64,000 nt of DNA, taken from assembly GCF_035956715.1 (NCBI RefSeq), contig NZ_CP108381.1, positions 1,922,001-1,986,000 of the forward strand, given 5' to 3'. Shown piece by piece: positions 7,829-15,815 of the stretch. A program made the translations under genes and the position numbers. Each line of letters begins with the position of its first letter. The stretch's first letter is position 1. The stretch comes from Nocardia sp. NBC_01329 (lineage in GTDB: Bacteria; Actinomycetota; Actinomycetes; Mycobacteriales; Mycobacteriaceae). Below the pieces are notes generated by a model that did no database searches, was not told where the DNA came from, and saw nothing but the letters and a program-made list of their open reading frames with translations.

Positions 7829-9178
7829 GTGATGGACGGGTCGGAGCACGATGAACTGGTCCGCTCATGGTCTCGGGCACTTCGGGCGACCGGCGAACCC
7901 GCGCCGCCCGACTCGGATATCGATCAGCTCCTGCACTGGCTGGTAGCCGATTTTGCCGAAGCTCTCACCACAACACCGTTCGAACCCGCCGCAGGCGCCA
8001 GGATCGGCGCGGCGCTGGCCACCGTGGATGCGAGTATCGACGACGTGCCGGCGGCATCCGTGCCGATCCTGTGGAATCTCGTCGGGCCGGGAGCCGACCC
8101 CGGCACCGTGACACGGATGTCGATATTGCTGACCAAACTGGGTGAGGGTTTCGGCACGCATCGGCAGCGGCGGTTCGCCGCCGCCGACGAAGACGGTGTT
8201 CGGTCCAGCCGGCAATCGGACGAGCGTTACCGGGTGGTGTTCGAGAACGCGGCGGTGGCCATCGCCGTCGGCGACACCAACGGTGTCCTACTCGATGCCA
8301 ATCAAAAGCTCGCCGATATGATCGGCGTCCCCATCGACAAACTGCGCGGAATCTCGGTCTACGAATTCGCGCACCCCGAGGATCGGGAACGGATCCGTAA
8401 TCTCGTCTACCAGAAACTCGTTCCCAACCGTCAAGGGACTGTGAAGCTGGAGCAGCAGCTCGGCCGGGTCGACGGCAGTTACGGATGGGCATCTTTCTCC
8501 ATCACTTTCGTCGAAGGAGGAGCGGGCCACCCGAACTACCTCTTGGCGGTGGGTGAGGATGTCACCGAACAGCACCGGATGCGCCAGGAACTGCACCGCC
8601 AGGCCCGGCACGATCCGCTCACGGGCCTGGCCAATCGGCGTCAGTTGCTGGAGCGACTCGATACCGTGATGAGCGAGGCCGGGGGCCACGAGCAGATCGG
8701 ATTGTGCTTCGTGGACCTGGATCGCTTCAAACACATCAATGACCGATACGGCCACGGCACCGGCGACCGGGTCCTGGCCGCCGTCGCCGATCGCCTGCAT
8801 GCGAGTGTGCAGGACCTGGACTGCCTGGTGGCCCGGATAGGTGGCGACGAATTCGTCGCGTTGGTACCGCCGCCGGTAGACGTCCGGAAGATGGGCCGCG
8901 TGGCGGACAGCCTGCTGGGTGCGCTGACCGACCCGGTGACGACCACCAACCACCGGGTTCAGGTCTCGGCCAGCATCGGGGCCGTGCTGACAACGGTGCA
9001 GAGCGGGCAGGCCGAAACCCTGATCGATGCTGCCGACACGGGCCTGTACCGCGCCAAGAACAACGGCAAATCGCAGTGGGTACTTCATCTGCTCGCCGAC
9101 GGCGCGGAATCCGATCCCGAGCAATTGAACCGATACATCCCCACCGCGGATTCCACCGAGGACCCTCCTGATCCGTGA
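7829..9178 (+). CDS. PAS-GGDEF diguanylate cyclase
   Basis: 449 residues. An N-terminal helical region of about 120 residues precedes a PAS domain (SDERYRVVFENAAVAIAVGD to the GEDVTEQHRMRQEL linker) and a GGDEF domain starting at RHDPLTGLANR, with RIGGDEF at residues 336-342. The active site is intact, so it should make cyclic di-GMP from two GTP in response to the PAS signal. The product-inhibition site RxxD is not present at its usual place; the segment reads DLDCLVA. No EAL domain and no membrane segment are seen, so it acts in the cytosol. Start codons GTG and ATG are adjacent (GTGATG) behind a GAAGGGG ribosome site. Confidence 0.92.
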   Translation: MMDGSEHDELVRSWSRALRATGEPAPPDSDIDQLLHWLVADFAEALTTTPFEPAAGARIGAALATVDASIDDVPAASVPILWNLVGPGADPGTVTRMSILLTKLGEGFGTHRQRRFAAADEDGVRSSRQSDERYRVVFENAAVAIAVGDTNGVLLDANQKLADMIGVPIDKLRGISVYEFAHPEDRERIRNLVYQKLVPNRQGTVKLEQQLGRVDGSYGWASFSITFVEGGAGHPNYLLAVGEDVTEQHRMRQELHRQARHDPLTGLANRRQLLERLDTVMSEAGGHEQIGLCFVDLDRFKHINDRYGHGTGDRVLAAVADRLHASVQDLDCLVARIGGDEFVALVPPPVDVRKMGRVADSLLGALTDPVTTTNHRVQVSASIGAVLTTVQSGQAETLIDAADTGLYRAKNNGKSQWVLHLLADGAESDPEQLNRYIPTADSTEDPPDP

Positions 9179-9302
9179 TATCGGCGCGCGGTCCGGACCT
9201 CTCGAGACTCACCACGGTCGTCGCTTCTCACCGCGCCGCGGGCACAACCGCGGCAGGTAGGCTGGGCACACGGTGCTCCGCTGATAGAAGGAGTGCGTGA
9301 CC

Positions 9303-10070
9303 ATGGAATGGCTACTGATCGTTGTGGTGGTGGTGCTGGTGGCGGCCGCCCTGGTGTGGCGGTCCCGGCAGTCGAGGGAACGCGCGGCGACCGAACTGGC
9401 CGATGCACTGGCCGAGGCACGCCGGGTCAACGAGCGGCTCGGCGGCCAGATCTACAATCTGAACGGCAGCAACGCCGCCGCACAGCTTGCGCTCGCCGAC
9501 GCGTCGGAGCGTTATATCGCGGCGGGTTCACAGGTCGATCAGGCCAGCAGCCCGGTCCAGGCGCGGCTGGCGAAACAGACCGCGGTCGAGGGGCTGTACT
9601 ACATCCGCGCCGCCCGGACCGCCATGGATATGGACCCCGGTCCGGCTGTGCCCGAGCTCGAGGGGCGGGCCACCGCGGGCGAAGTCAGCGAAGACCGCGT
9701 GATCGACTTCGAGAACCGCCGTATCGCCGCGTCCCCCCATCCCTCGTCCGAGACGCCGAACTACTATCCGGGCGGGCGCGTCGCCGGCCGGCCGGTACCG
9801 GCCGGCTGGTACTCCGAACCCTGGTGGAAGCCCGCCCTGGTCGCGGGCGCCTGGGGAATCGGCTCGGCGCTGCTGTTCACCTCGATGTTCTCCGGTATGT
9901 CCGGTGTGGGCTACGGCGCGGAAGGCTTCGAATCCGGCTACGGCGAAGGGTATACGGACGGGCTGTCCGCCGGAGATCAGGATTACGGCGGTCCCGGGGG
10001 CGACACCGGAGGCCAGAACGATTGGGGCGGTGACGGCGGTGGTTTCGACGGCGGTGGCTTCGATTTCTGA
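9303..10070 (+). CDS. Membrane-anchored protein with Gly-rich tail (DUF1542-like)
   Basis: 255 residues. One N-terminal transmembrane helix (WLLIVVVVVLVAAALVW) is followed by a helical region of about 100 residues that could be coiled coil, then a proline-rich linker. A second hydrophobic stretch lies around PALVAGAWGIGSALLFTSMF, and the tail is very rich in Gly, Asp and Phe, ending GGGFDGGGFDF. Such proteins are widespread and uncharacterised in Mycobacteriales. The ATG is nine bases behind AAGGAG; the GTG six bases earlier is too close to it. The repetitive acidic-aromatic tail suggests surface exposure or protein binding, but this is inference. Confidence 0.82.
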   Translation: MEWLLIVVVVVLVAAALVWRSRQSRERAATELADALAEARRVNERLGGQIYNLNGSNAAAQLALADASERYIAAGSQVDQASSPVQARLAKQTAVEGLYYIRAARTAMDMDPGPAVPELEGRATAGEVSEDRVIDFENRRIAASPHPSSETPNYYPGGRVAGRPVPAGWYSEPWWKPALVAGAWGIGSALLFTSMFSGMSGVGYGAEGFESGYGEGYTDGLSAGDQDYGGPGGDTGGQNDWGGDGGGFDGGGFDF

Positions 10071-10200
10071 GAACCGGCGAGCCGGATCCACCGTGTCGGC
10101 CGGGTAGACCGAAACCGTACCGATGGCAGTGATCGGCGCAGGGAGGCCGGGAGCGGCGCCCGGCCCGAGATCTTCGGTGATCGCTGTGCTTCGATGGGCT

Positions 10201-10848
10201 ATGCGGACTCGCTTCCACGAGGAACTCGAACAGCTGACCGGGATGCTCGAGCAGATGTGCCTACGCGACGAGACCGCGATCGCCGCCGCCACCCGGGCTC
10301 TGCTCCACTCCGATATCGAGGAGGCCGAACAAGCGATCGACCTGTGCGCCCACGTCGAGGCGATGGGCCGGGACGCCGAGGAGTCCGCGGTGATGCTGCT
10401 GGCTCTGCAGGCCCCGGTGGCCTCCGAACTGCGGCGGGTAGTGACCGCGCTCCAACTGTCGGCCAACCTCGCGCGGATGGGCGGATTGTGCGCTCATATC
10501 GCCGGGTTGGTGCGCCGTCGGCATCCTGACCCCGTAATGCCGGATCCGTTGCGGGACACCGTTGCCCGGATGGGCGCGTCCGCGGTATCGATGGCCGGTT
10601 CGGCCGCGCGGGTCCTGGCGACCGGCGATGCCGAAGCGGCCGCGGCACTCGAAGGCCACGACGATGTGATGGATCAACTGCACCGCGATCTGCTGAACTA
10701 CCTTCTCGGTTCCGAATACACCGGCGGTACCACCACCGCGGTCGATCTGGCGCTGCTGGGACGCTACTACGAGCGTTTCGCCGATCACACGGTCGAAGTC
10801 GGTCGCCGCACTCTGTTCATGACCACCGGCATCAGCGAACCCGAGTGA
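10201..10848 (+). CDS. phoU: Phosphate signalling protein PhoU
   Basis: 215 residues, the normal length for PhoU. It starts MRTRFHEELEQL like mycobacterial PhoY proteins and consists of two three-helix bundles with acidic metal-binding segments; LGRYYERFADHTVEVGRR is the second-bundle E-R-hDH signature. PhoU links the Pst phosphate transporter to the PhoR/SenX3 sensor kinase and also influences persistence in mycobacteria (family knowledge). No pst or two-component genes are adjacent here. The chosen ATG begins the conserved domain; the upstream in-frame extension to 10123 looks non-coding. Confidence 0.93.
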   Translation: MRTRFHEELEQLTGMLEQMCLRDETAIAAATRALLHSDIEEAEQAIDLCAHVEAMGRDAEESAVMLLALQAPVASELRRVVTALQLSANLARMGGLCAHIAGLVRRRHPDPVMPDPLRDTVARMGASAVSMAGSAARVLATGDAEAAAALEGHDDVMDQLHRDLLNYLLGSEYTGGTTTAVDLALLGRYYERFADHTVEVGRRTLFMTTGISEPE

Positions 10849-11101
10849 AAGTTCCCTGGCCGGTAACCACGCGATGAACAGCAGCACACCCAGCGCGATC
10901 GGGATCAGAAGCGGCAGCGCGATCGCCAAAGGCAGAAATGCCCGGAACCCGCACGCGGCCGCGAGCCAGACCCAGAAACGCGGGGAGTGCCCAGCTACAC
11001 ATAGTGGCGAGTGTTAGTTCCCGCGCCGACGCGAATCGGTGAGTGGGATTCGCTCGGAAGCCCGGCGTCGGCCACCGACAGGACGCCCGCCCGGATGTTC
11101 G

Positions 11102-12265
11102 TCAAAATGCCACCGCAACCTCCGTGAGTCGCTCGAACACCGCCGGCGCGGGCCATGCACCGGTGCGGAAGCGAGGCGGGTGCACGCCGGGTATCGGGGC
11201 GATTCCGGTGAGGTCGACAGCGGTATCGAACGGTACCTGGATGGACCGGTCGTCGTCCTCGGTGGCGAAAGCGATGAAATCGGCTAACGGCAGGGCCGCG
11301 TCGACTCCCTCGCCCCAGACCGCGACGGTACGGATACCGTCTTCGCGCTCGGACATCATCAGGCTGCTCACGTAGAGCGCCTCGAGATCGGCCCGATAGT
11401 TCTCCTCCAGCCATTGCTGTTGGGTGTTGTATTCGACACTGGCCAGGAGGGCGCGGGCCCGGGCCACCTCGACGTCGTTGTCGGTGGCCACCAGGTCGAG
11501 GGGGATCACCAGGCCGGATTCGTCGACGGTGTAGCCCTGGGGCGAGAGCGGTCGAGCTGCCTCCCGGTACTCCTGTTCCACCATGTCGAATGCTTCGGAC
11601 AACATCTCCGGGTCACCGGGAACGACTATCAGGGTCTGCTGGTCCGGTATGAACGCGACCGGCGGATGTTCGAAGGTCGCGGTCGAGACGAGCAGCCAGT
11701 CCGAGACCAGAATCCACGACGACAGATAGTCGGTCTCGTCGACCGTTATTCTCACGATTCCGTCGTTCGGCAATTCCGCTACCGGCACCACCGCGGCCAG
11801 ATTCTCCCGCGCGACCGTCAACGCCTCTGCCGCGGTCACGCCCCAGTCGGCGAGTTTCGACTCGTCGGGAAAATTGATGACATCCGGGTAGTCGATGACC
11901 AGCAGTTCGTCGATGAACGGGAAGAGTGACCGCCGGACCCGTGACCCCTCGTCGTCCAACGCGTAGGTCGACGGCCGCAGGACGGGCCGCAACAGCGGCC
12001 GCACATCCTCCCAGCTGTCGGGTGGTGCCTGGGGAGTCACCAGTGCGGGCACGATCCGCGCCAGCCACTCCTGTGTCTCCTCCGGCGATCGGTCGCGCGT
12101 CTCCGCGAAGAGGTTGGCGAGGTGGAGAACGGCGTCGTTACCGTCGTATCGGGCTGCGAACTCCCCGGCATCGTAGGAGACATCGGTCACGCCTGCCGTA
12201 CGCATATGCCCGAACACCTGCAATGCGAAATCTCGTCGTTCCCGGTCATCGTCGATGTCGGTCAT
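11102..12265 (-). CDS. DUF1444-like protein of unknown function
   Basis: 387 residues, no signal peptide or membrane segment. The opening RRDFALQVFGHMRTAG, the central RPVLRPSTYALDD and the later paired beta segments (WILVSDWLLVSTATF, QTLIVVPGDPEM) recall the DUF1444/YtpQ family, whose function is unknown. This resemblance is judged by eye and is moderate. The protein is acidic. I chose the ATG at the beginning of the predicted domain; the frame stays open for 42 more codons upstream without a ribosome site. It is alone on its strand, between phoU and a cold-shock gene. Confidence 0.75.
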   Translation of the reverse strand: MTDIDDDRERRDFALQVFGHMRTAGVTDVSYDAGEFAARYDGNDAVLHLANLFAETRDRSPEETQEWLARIVPALVTPQAPPDSWEDVRPLLRPVLRPSTYALDDEGSRVRRSLFPFIDELLVIDYPDVINFPDESKLADWGVTAAEALTVARENLAAVVPVAELPNDGIVRITVDETDYLSSWILVSDWLLVSTATFEHPPVAFIPDQQTLIVVPGDPEMLSEAFDMVEQEYREAARPLSPQGYTVDESGLVIPLDLVATDNDVEVARARALLASVEYNTQQQWLEENYRADLEALYVSSLMMSEREDGIRTVAVWGEGVDAALPLADFIAFATEDDDRSIQVPFDTAVDLTGIAPIPGVHPPRFRTGAWPAPAVFERLTEVAVAF

Positions 12266-12701
12266 TTGAAGGAGCAACCTCACAGTTCGGAACGCGGTTC
12301 GGCCAACGGCAGGAAGGGGGGACACTACCGGAGCCGCCATCGACGGCAGCGGTCGCTGTTCCCAATGCCGGTGCGCCGGAGGTGAACCCACTCCGCCGGT
12401 GCGACCACCGGTTCCGCGCCCGAGCAGTCGGTGGGAATCACCGGTAATCGGTCGGTGGGAATCACCGGTAATCGGGCAGCGGGGCCGGGTAGTGCCGGGT
12501 GGCCGACGCCGTCATCGGTCGCCCGGCCATCATTGATCTTCCCCGTTCCGGACTGCCGGAACGGGTCGGGAAACGACTCCGCGCGCGTCGACAGCCCACC
12601 CCGGGCGCACAAGTTTCCTTGAGTGTGGCACACTGGTGTCCCGAGACCGGGCTAATCGAAGTGATCTGCACGGCTCACCTACAGAAATGAAGTATTTAAG
12701 C
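12266..12701. other. Intergenic region upstream of cold-shock gene
   Basis: This gap holds a perfect 24-bp tandem duplication (listed separately) and the long leader expected of a cold-shock gene. No coding region is recognised. An AGTGT-GGC-ACACT inverted repeat at 12622-12634 lies in the probable promoter/leader of the cold-shock gene and may be a protein site or a small hairpin. Confidence 0.45.
12427..12474. repeat. Perfect 24-bp direct tandem duplication
   Basis: Two identical 24-base units abut, each containing GGGAATCACCGGTAATCG, whose ACCGGT core is itself palindromic. They lie upstream of the cold-shock gene and outside any gene I accept. Either a recent replication slip or a paired protein site could explain them. 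Confidence 0.85.
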
Positions 12702-12905
12702 ATGGCGCAAGGCAGTGTGAAGTGGTTCAACGGCGAAAAGGGCTTCGGCTTCATCGCTCAAGACGGAGGCGGACCTGACGTCTTCGTGCATTACTCCGCG
12801 ATCAGCGGTTCGGGTTTCAAGTCCCTCGAAGAGGGACAGCGTGTGGAGTTCGAGATCGGCCAGGGCCAGAAGGGCCCGCAGGCTCAGGACGTCCGCGCGA
12901 TCTGA
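12702..12905 (+). CDS. cspA: Cold-shock protein CspA family
   Basis: 67 residues, a complete single cold-shock domain. RNP1 (KGFGFI) and RNP2 (DVFVHY) are intact, and the N-terminal [12 protein letters not shown] is typical. It binds single-stranded RNA and DNA as an RNA chaperone in the cytoplasm. The ATG begins the domain; a frame starting at 12636 adds unrelated residues. No canonical ribosome site is visible next to the start, which is common in actinobacterial csp leaders where structure controls translation. A strong intrinsic terminator follows 17 bases after the stop. Confidence 0.96.
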   Translation: MAQGSVKWFNGEKGFGFIAQDGGGPDVFVHYSAISGSGFKSLEEGQRVEFEIGQGQKGPQAQDVRAI

Positions 12906-12922
12906 TTCCGCGTGAGTTTCGG

Positions 12923-12952
12923 GCTCCGCACCGTTGAGGTGCGGAGCTTTCT
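12923..12952 (+). terminator. Intrinsic terminator of cold-shock gene
   Basis: A perfect 10-bp stem, GCTCCGCACC / GGTGCGGAGC, with loop GTTGA is followed by TTTCT. This is a textbook hairpin directly after the cold-shock stop codon. Confidence 0.9.
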
Positions 12953-13233
12953 CATGTTCGGGGTCCGGTGCTCTATCGCCCGTTCATGTCACTCCGGTCA
13001 ACGCCCGCCCCTCTAGTAGCCCGGGTTCGTGGATCGGCCGATACAGTCAGCGTCGCCACCTCTCACGCCAGATGGCAGAGCCGGGGCCGGTTTGTGCGAT
13101 TTCCCGGGCTCGCTCACGATGCCGGTCGATTCGCTCGCCGCCGTGTGTAGCCGCGGATTGCGGGTATGTGCAACACAGGAACTCGATGAACTGCTCAGGT
13201 GTCATCGTTCCGGTGGAACATCAGGAGGTTCTC

Positions 13234-13434
13234 ATGTTTGCCATTGCCGCTGCCGTCGTGTTCGCACTCGGCCTCATTCTCGATCTGGCGGATGCCACGC
13301 TCGGCGATGAGGTCAACGGCGGCACTCTCATCATTCTCGGGCTGTTGTTGATCGCCCTGCATCTCGCCGGATTCGGCACTGCGCGCGCGAGTTCCGGTGG
13401 GCGCTCCTGGAACTGGCGGCGCGCCCGGCGCTGA
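13234..13434 (+). CDS. Small two-helix membrane protein
   Basis: 66 residues. Two hydrophobic segments (MFAIAAAVVFALGLILDL and GTLIILGLLLIALHLAGFG) are separated by a short acidic loop and followed by a basic tail ending NWRRARR. This is a likely helical hairpin with the tail in the cytoplasm. The ATG has AGGAGG at six bases, good evidence that it is translated. Similar short proteins occur in Nocardia and relatives without known function. It stands alone, and a hairpin follows about 80 bases downstream. Confidence 0.78.
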   Translation: MFAIAAAVVFALGLILDLADATLGDEVNGGTLIILGLLLIALHLAGFGTARASSGGRSWNWRRARR

Positions 13435-13512
13435 GCCGGCACTGCCCGGTTCGACCGGCGGTCGTGCCGGAACCGCTGTGTGAAACCGGAGTCGACCGAC
13501 CACGCTCGGGCG

Positions 13513-13543
13513 CGGGATCCACCGTCACAGGCTGTGGATCCCG
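13513..13543. terminator. Hairpin, possible bidirectional terminator
   Basis: A perfect 10-bp inverted repeat, CGGGATCCAC / GTGGATCCCG, with an 11-base loop sits between the small membrane protein and the convergent methyltransferase. It lacks a U tract, so termination is only likely by position. Confidence 0.5.
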
Positions 13544-13729
13544 GTCGGCTCCGGGATGTGGCCTGGCTGTAGGCGAGGGATGCCGATAGCGTCTCGGTAT
13601 GACCGTGACGTGGGAAGAGTTGGGGTGGGAGCAGCTTTCCGACGGGTGGGACGGTGCCGATTGCCGGTGTAGGACTGTACGGCCGGATCGAGTGTCCGAG
13701 GGACCGGCCCGGGCCGGAGAGTTGGTGCC

Positions 13730-14635
13730 TCACCGGTGCGAGAACGTGCGGGACCGGGAAAGATTCTCCGACCCCACGGCCCGGATGCGACCGTATCCCG
13801 GCTTTCGGCCGAGACCGCCGAGGATGAGGTGTTCTTCGGGTGCCTTTGTCCGGACGGGAGGGCCCTGTGGCCACCATTCGTCCAGCGGCGTCAGCCCGGG
13901 TTCCACCAGGTCCAGTGAGCCGAAGAGTTCACGGATGTGCTGCGGGCTCCGGTACCGGCCCGACCCGAATTCCTCGCCTGTATGGGCCTTTTCGAGCTGC
14001 CCGGCCAGTTCATGGAGTTCGGCATCACCGGGACCGGGATCGCAGTAGTGGGTGATCGCCACGTACGAACCGGCCGGGAGCAGTTCGATGTATCGGGATA
14101 CGACCCCCGCCGGATCGTGGTCGTCGTCGAGATGATGGAGAACCGCGCCCAGCAGGACCGCGATCGGTTCCCGCATGTTCAGGTAGCGGCCGGCGTCGTC
14201 CAGTATCGCTGCGGCATCGGTGAGATCGCCGGGTAGGTAGTGAGTGTTCTCGTTCCGTTCCAGCATCACTCGACCGTGGGCGACGCAGAGCGGGTCGTTG
14301 TCCACGTACACGACTTCGACGTCCTTGCGCCCGCACTCCTGCGCGACCACGTGCAGGGGATCGCGGGTGGGTAGGCCGGCGCCGAGGTCCAAGAACTGCT
14401 GAACTGCGGCGCCTTCGGCCAACGAGCGCACGACCCGCGCCAGCCAGCGCCGGTTCATATGGTGAACGTCGCCCTGCCGCGGCGCAATTCGCCGGATCCG
14501 TTCGAATGCGGAACGATCTACCTCGTAGTTGTCCTTACCGCCCAGGCTGTAGTCGTAGACGCGGGGAATGCTGGGCCGGTCGGTGTCCGCACCGACGGGC
14601 TGGCCATCGAGCGAGGTGGCGGTGTCGATCGTCAT
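13730..14635 (-). CDS. SAM-dependent methyltransferase, DUF574 (S-adenosyl methyltransferase) family
   Basis: 301 residues. It opens with the family hallmark SIPRVYDYSLGGKDNYEVDR, followed by the SAM-binding motif QFLDLGAGLPTRDPLHVVAQ, the acidic VVYVDNDPLCVAHGR and the post-motif AVLLGAVLHHLDDDHDP. This family is greatly expanded in Streptomyces and Nocardia; substrates are mostly unknown, with some acting in natural-product tailoring. The start ATG has GGAGG at the right distance; a longer frame to 14701 lacks one. It is monocistronic, and its 3' end converges on the small membrane protein. Confidence 0.92.
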   Translation of the reverse strand: MTIDTATSLDGQPVGADTDRPSIPRVYDYSLGGKDNYEVDRSAFERIRRIAPRQGDVHHMNRRWLARVVRSLAEGAAVQQFLDLGAGLPTRDPLHVVAQECGRKDVEVVYVDNDPLCVAHGRVMLERNENTHYLPGDLTDAAAILDDAGRYLNMREPIAVLLGAVLHHLDDDHDPAGVVSRYIELLPAGSYVAITHYCDPGPGDAELHELAGQLEKAHTGEEFGSGRYRSPQHIRELFGSLDLVEPGLTPLDEWWPQGPPVRTKAPEEHLILGGLGRKPGYGRIRAVGSENLSRSRTFSHR

Positions 14636-14803
14636 CGCGCCTCCATCACATACCGGGCGGTCACCTTTCGGTGCGCTGCGTCGAATGTAACACGGCAACA
14701 TAATCTATGGTGATGTTGCGCGACGTTAACCGGTTCGGGGCCGATCGATTCGGGCGGCATCTGATTCTCAGAGCCTGGGGCCGGGCCGGTTGGTGTCGAT
14801 CGC

Positions 14804-14995
14804 ATGCCCACTCCGGACTTCATCCGTCATATCCGGGACACTGTCGGTCATCAACTGCTTCAGCTTCCCGGGGTCAGCGTCATCGTCTTCGACGGCCAGG
14901 GCAGGGTTCTGCTCCAGCGACGCGTGGACGACCAGTGGTGGGCGCTGATCTCCGGTCTGACGCTGATCTGCTTCGAAAGGAGTCAACAACTGTGA
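14804..14995 (+). pseudogene. NUDIX hydrolase N-terminal remnant
   Basis: 63 codons. MPTPDFIRHIRDTVGHQLL and then PGVSVIVFDGQGRVLLQRR followed by WWALISG are the standard opening of actinobacterial NUDIX hydrolases. The frame then turns into unrelated residues and stops before the catalytic NUDIX box (GX5EX7REUXEEXGU), which is absent. A deletion has apparently joined the first third of the gene to the leader of the following crotonase gene, whose GTG overlaps the stop. Confidence 0.75.
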
Positions 14996-15795
14996 GCGTG
15001 CGAATCGAGAAGGACGATGCCGTCTGGACGGTCGTCCTGGACCGGCCGGAGGCCCGCAACGCCGTGGACACCGAGCATGCCCGGGCCCTGCTGGAAGCGT
15101 TCGAGGAATTCGACGCCGACCCCACCGCGGCGGTGGCCGTACTCTGGGGCGCCGGTGGACACTTCTGCGCGGGCGCGGACCTGAAAGCGGTGGCCGCGGG
15201 CACTATGCGGGCACTGCCGCCCGGCGAAGGCGCACCCGGCATGGGCCCGACGCGGTTACGGCTGAACAAACCGGTCATCGCCGCCGTCGACGGATATGCC
15301 GTGGCCGGGGGGCTGGAGCTGGCGTTGTGGTGCGATCTGCGGGTGGCCGATCCGGCCGCGGTGTTCGGTGTGTTCTGCCGACGGTGGGGTGTGCCGTTGA
15401 TCGACGGAGGCACGGTGCGGCTGCCGCGGTTGATCGGGCTGAGTGCGGCCTTGGACATGATTCTCACCGGCCGCCCGGTCGAGGCGCCCGAAGCCGCGCG
15501 ACTCAGTCTCGCCAACCGAGTGAGCGCGCCGGGCCGCGCCCTGATGGAAGCCCGGGAACTCGCCCGCACACTGGCCGAGTTCCCGCAGGTATGCCTGCGC
15601 GAAGACCGGGCCTCGGCCCATGAACAGTTCGCGTACGGGCTCGACGACGCGATCGTCAACGAATGGCGACACGGCCTCCGGGCGCTCGAACACGACGCTG
15701 TCCCCGGCGCCGGACGGTTCGCCGCAGGCGCCGGACGACACGGAACATTCACCGGCGACTCCGCTCGCGGCGCGGAACCGGGTCCGGACCGGTAG
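14992..15795 (+). CDS. Crotonase / enoyl-CoA hydratase family protein
   Basis: 267 residues. Crotonase fold with the CoA-binding oxyanion segment GAGGHFCAGADLKAVA and the second segment VDGYAVAGGLELALWCDLRVA, which carries the first catalytic glutamate position. At the second catalytic site the sequence reads WGVPLIDGGTVRLPRLIG, with Asp where classical hydratases have Glu. The reaction may therefore be hydration, isomerisation or another acyl-CoA transformation. The GTG start has AAGGAG nine bases upstream and overlaps the stop of a NUDIX remnant. The C-terminal 25 residues are Gly/Ala-rich and probably disordered. Confidence 0.88.
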   Translation: MSVRIEKDDAVWTVVLDRPEARNAVDTEHARALLEAFEEFDADPTAAVAVLWGAGGHFCAGADLKAVAAGTMRALPPGEGAPGMGPTRLRLNKPVIAAVDGYAVAGGLELALWCDLRVADPAAVFGVFCRRWGVPLIDGGTVRLPRLIGLSAALDMILTGRPVEAPEAARLSLANRVSAPGRALMEARELARTLAEFPQVCLREDRASAHEQFAYGLDDAIVNEWRHGLRALEHDAVPGAGRFAAGAGRHGTFTGDSARGAEPGPDR

Positions 15796-15815
15796 GTTAC
15801 CGGGCTCGGCAGTCC

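Noticed and set aside
10850..11000. Hydrophobic minus-strand segment (LPLLIPIALGVLLFIAWLPA) between phoU and the DUF1444-like gene
   Set aside because: It would start with TTG without a ribosome site and runs into the antisense of phoU. It may be a decayed membrane protein but is too short to support.
12622..12634. AGTGT-GGC-ACACT dyad before cspA as a heat-shock or HrcA-type operator
   Set aside because: The arms are short and do not match CIRCE or HspR sites, and the position within a probable long leader allows a simple RNA hairpin.
13599..14048. Plus-strand frame starting MTVTWEELGWEQLSDGWDG after the small membrane protein
   Set aside because: The beginning looks protein-like, but it lies largely antisense to the methyltransferase gene, has lower third-position GC than real genes here, and has no clear ribosome site.
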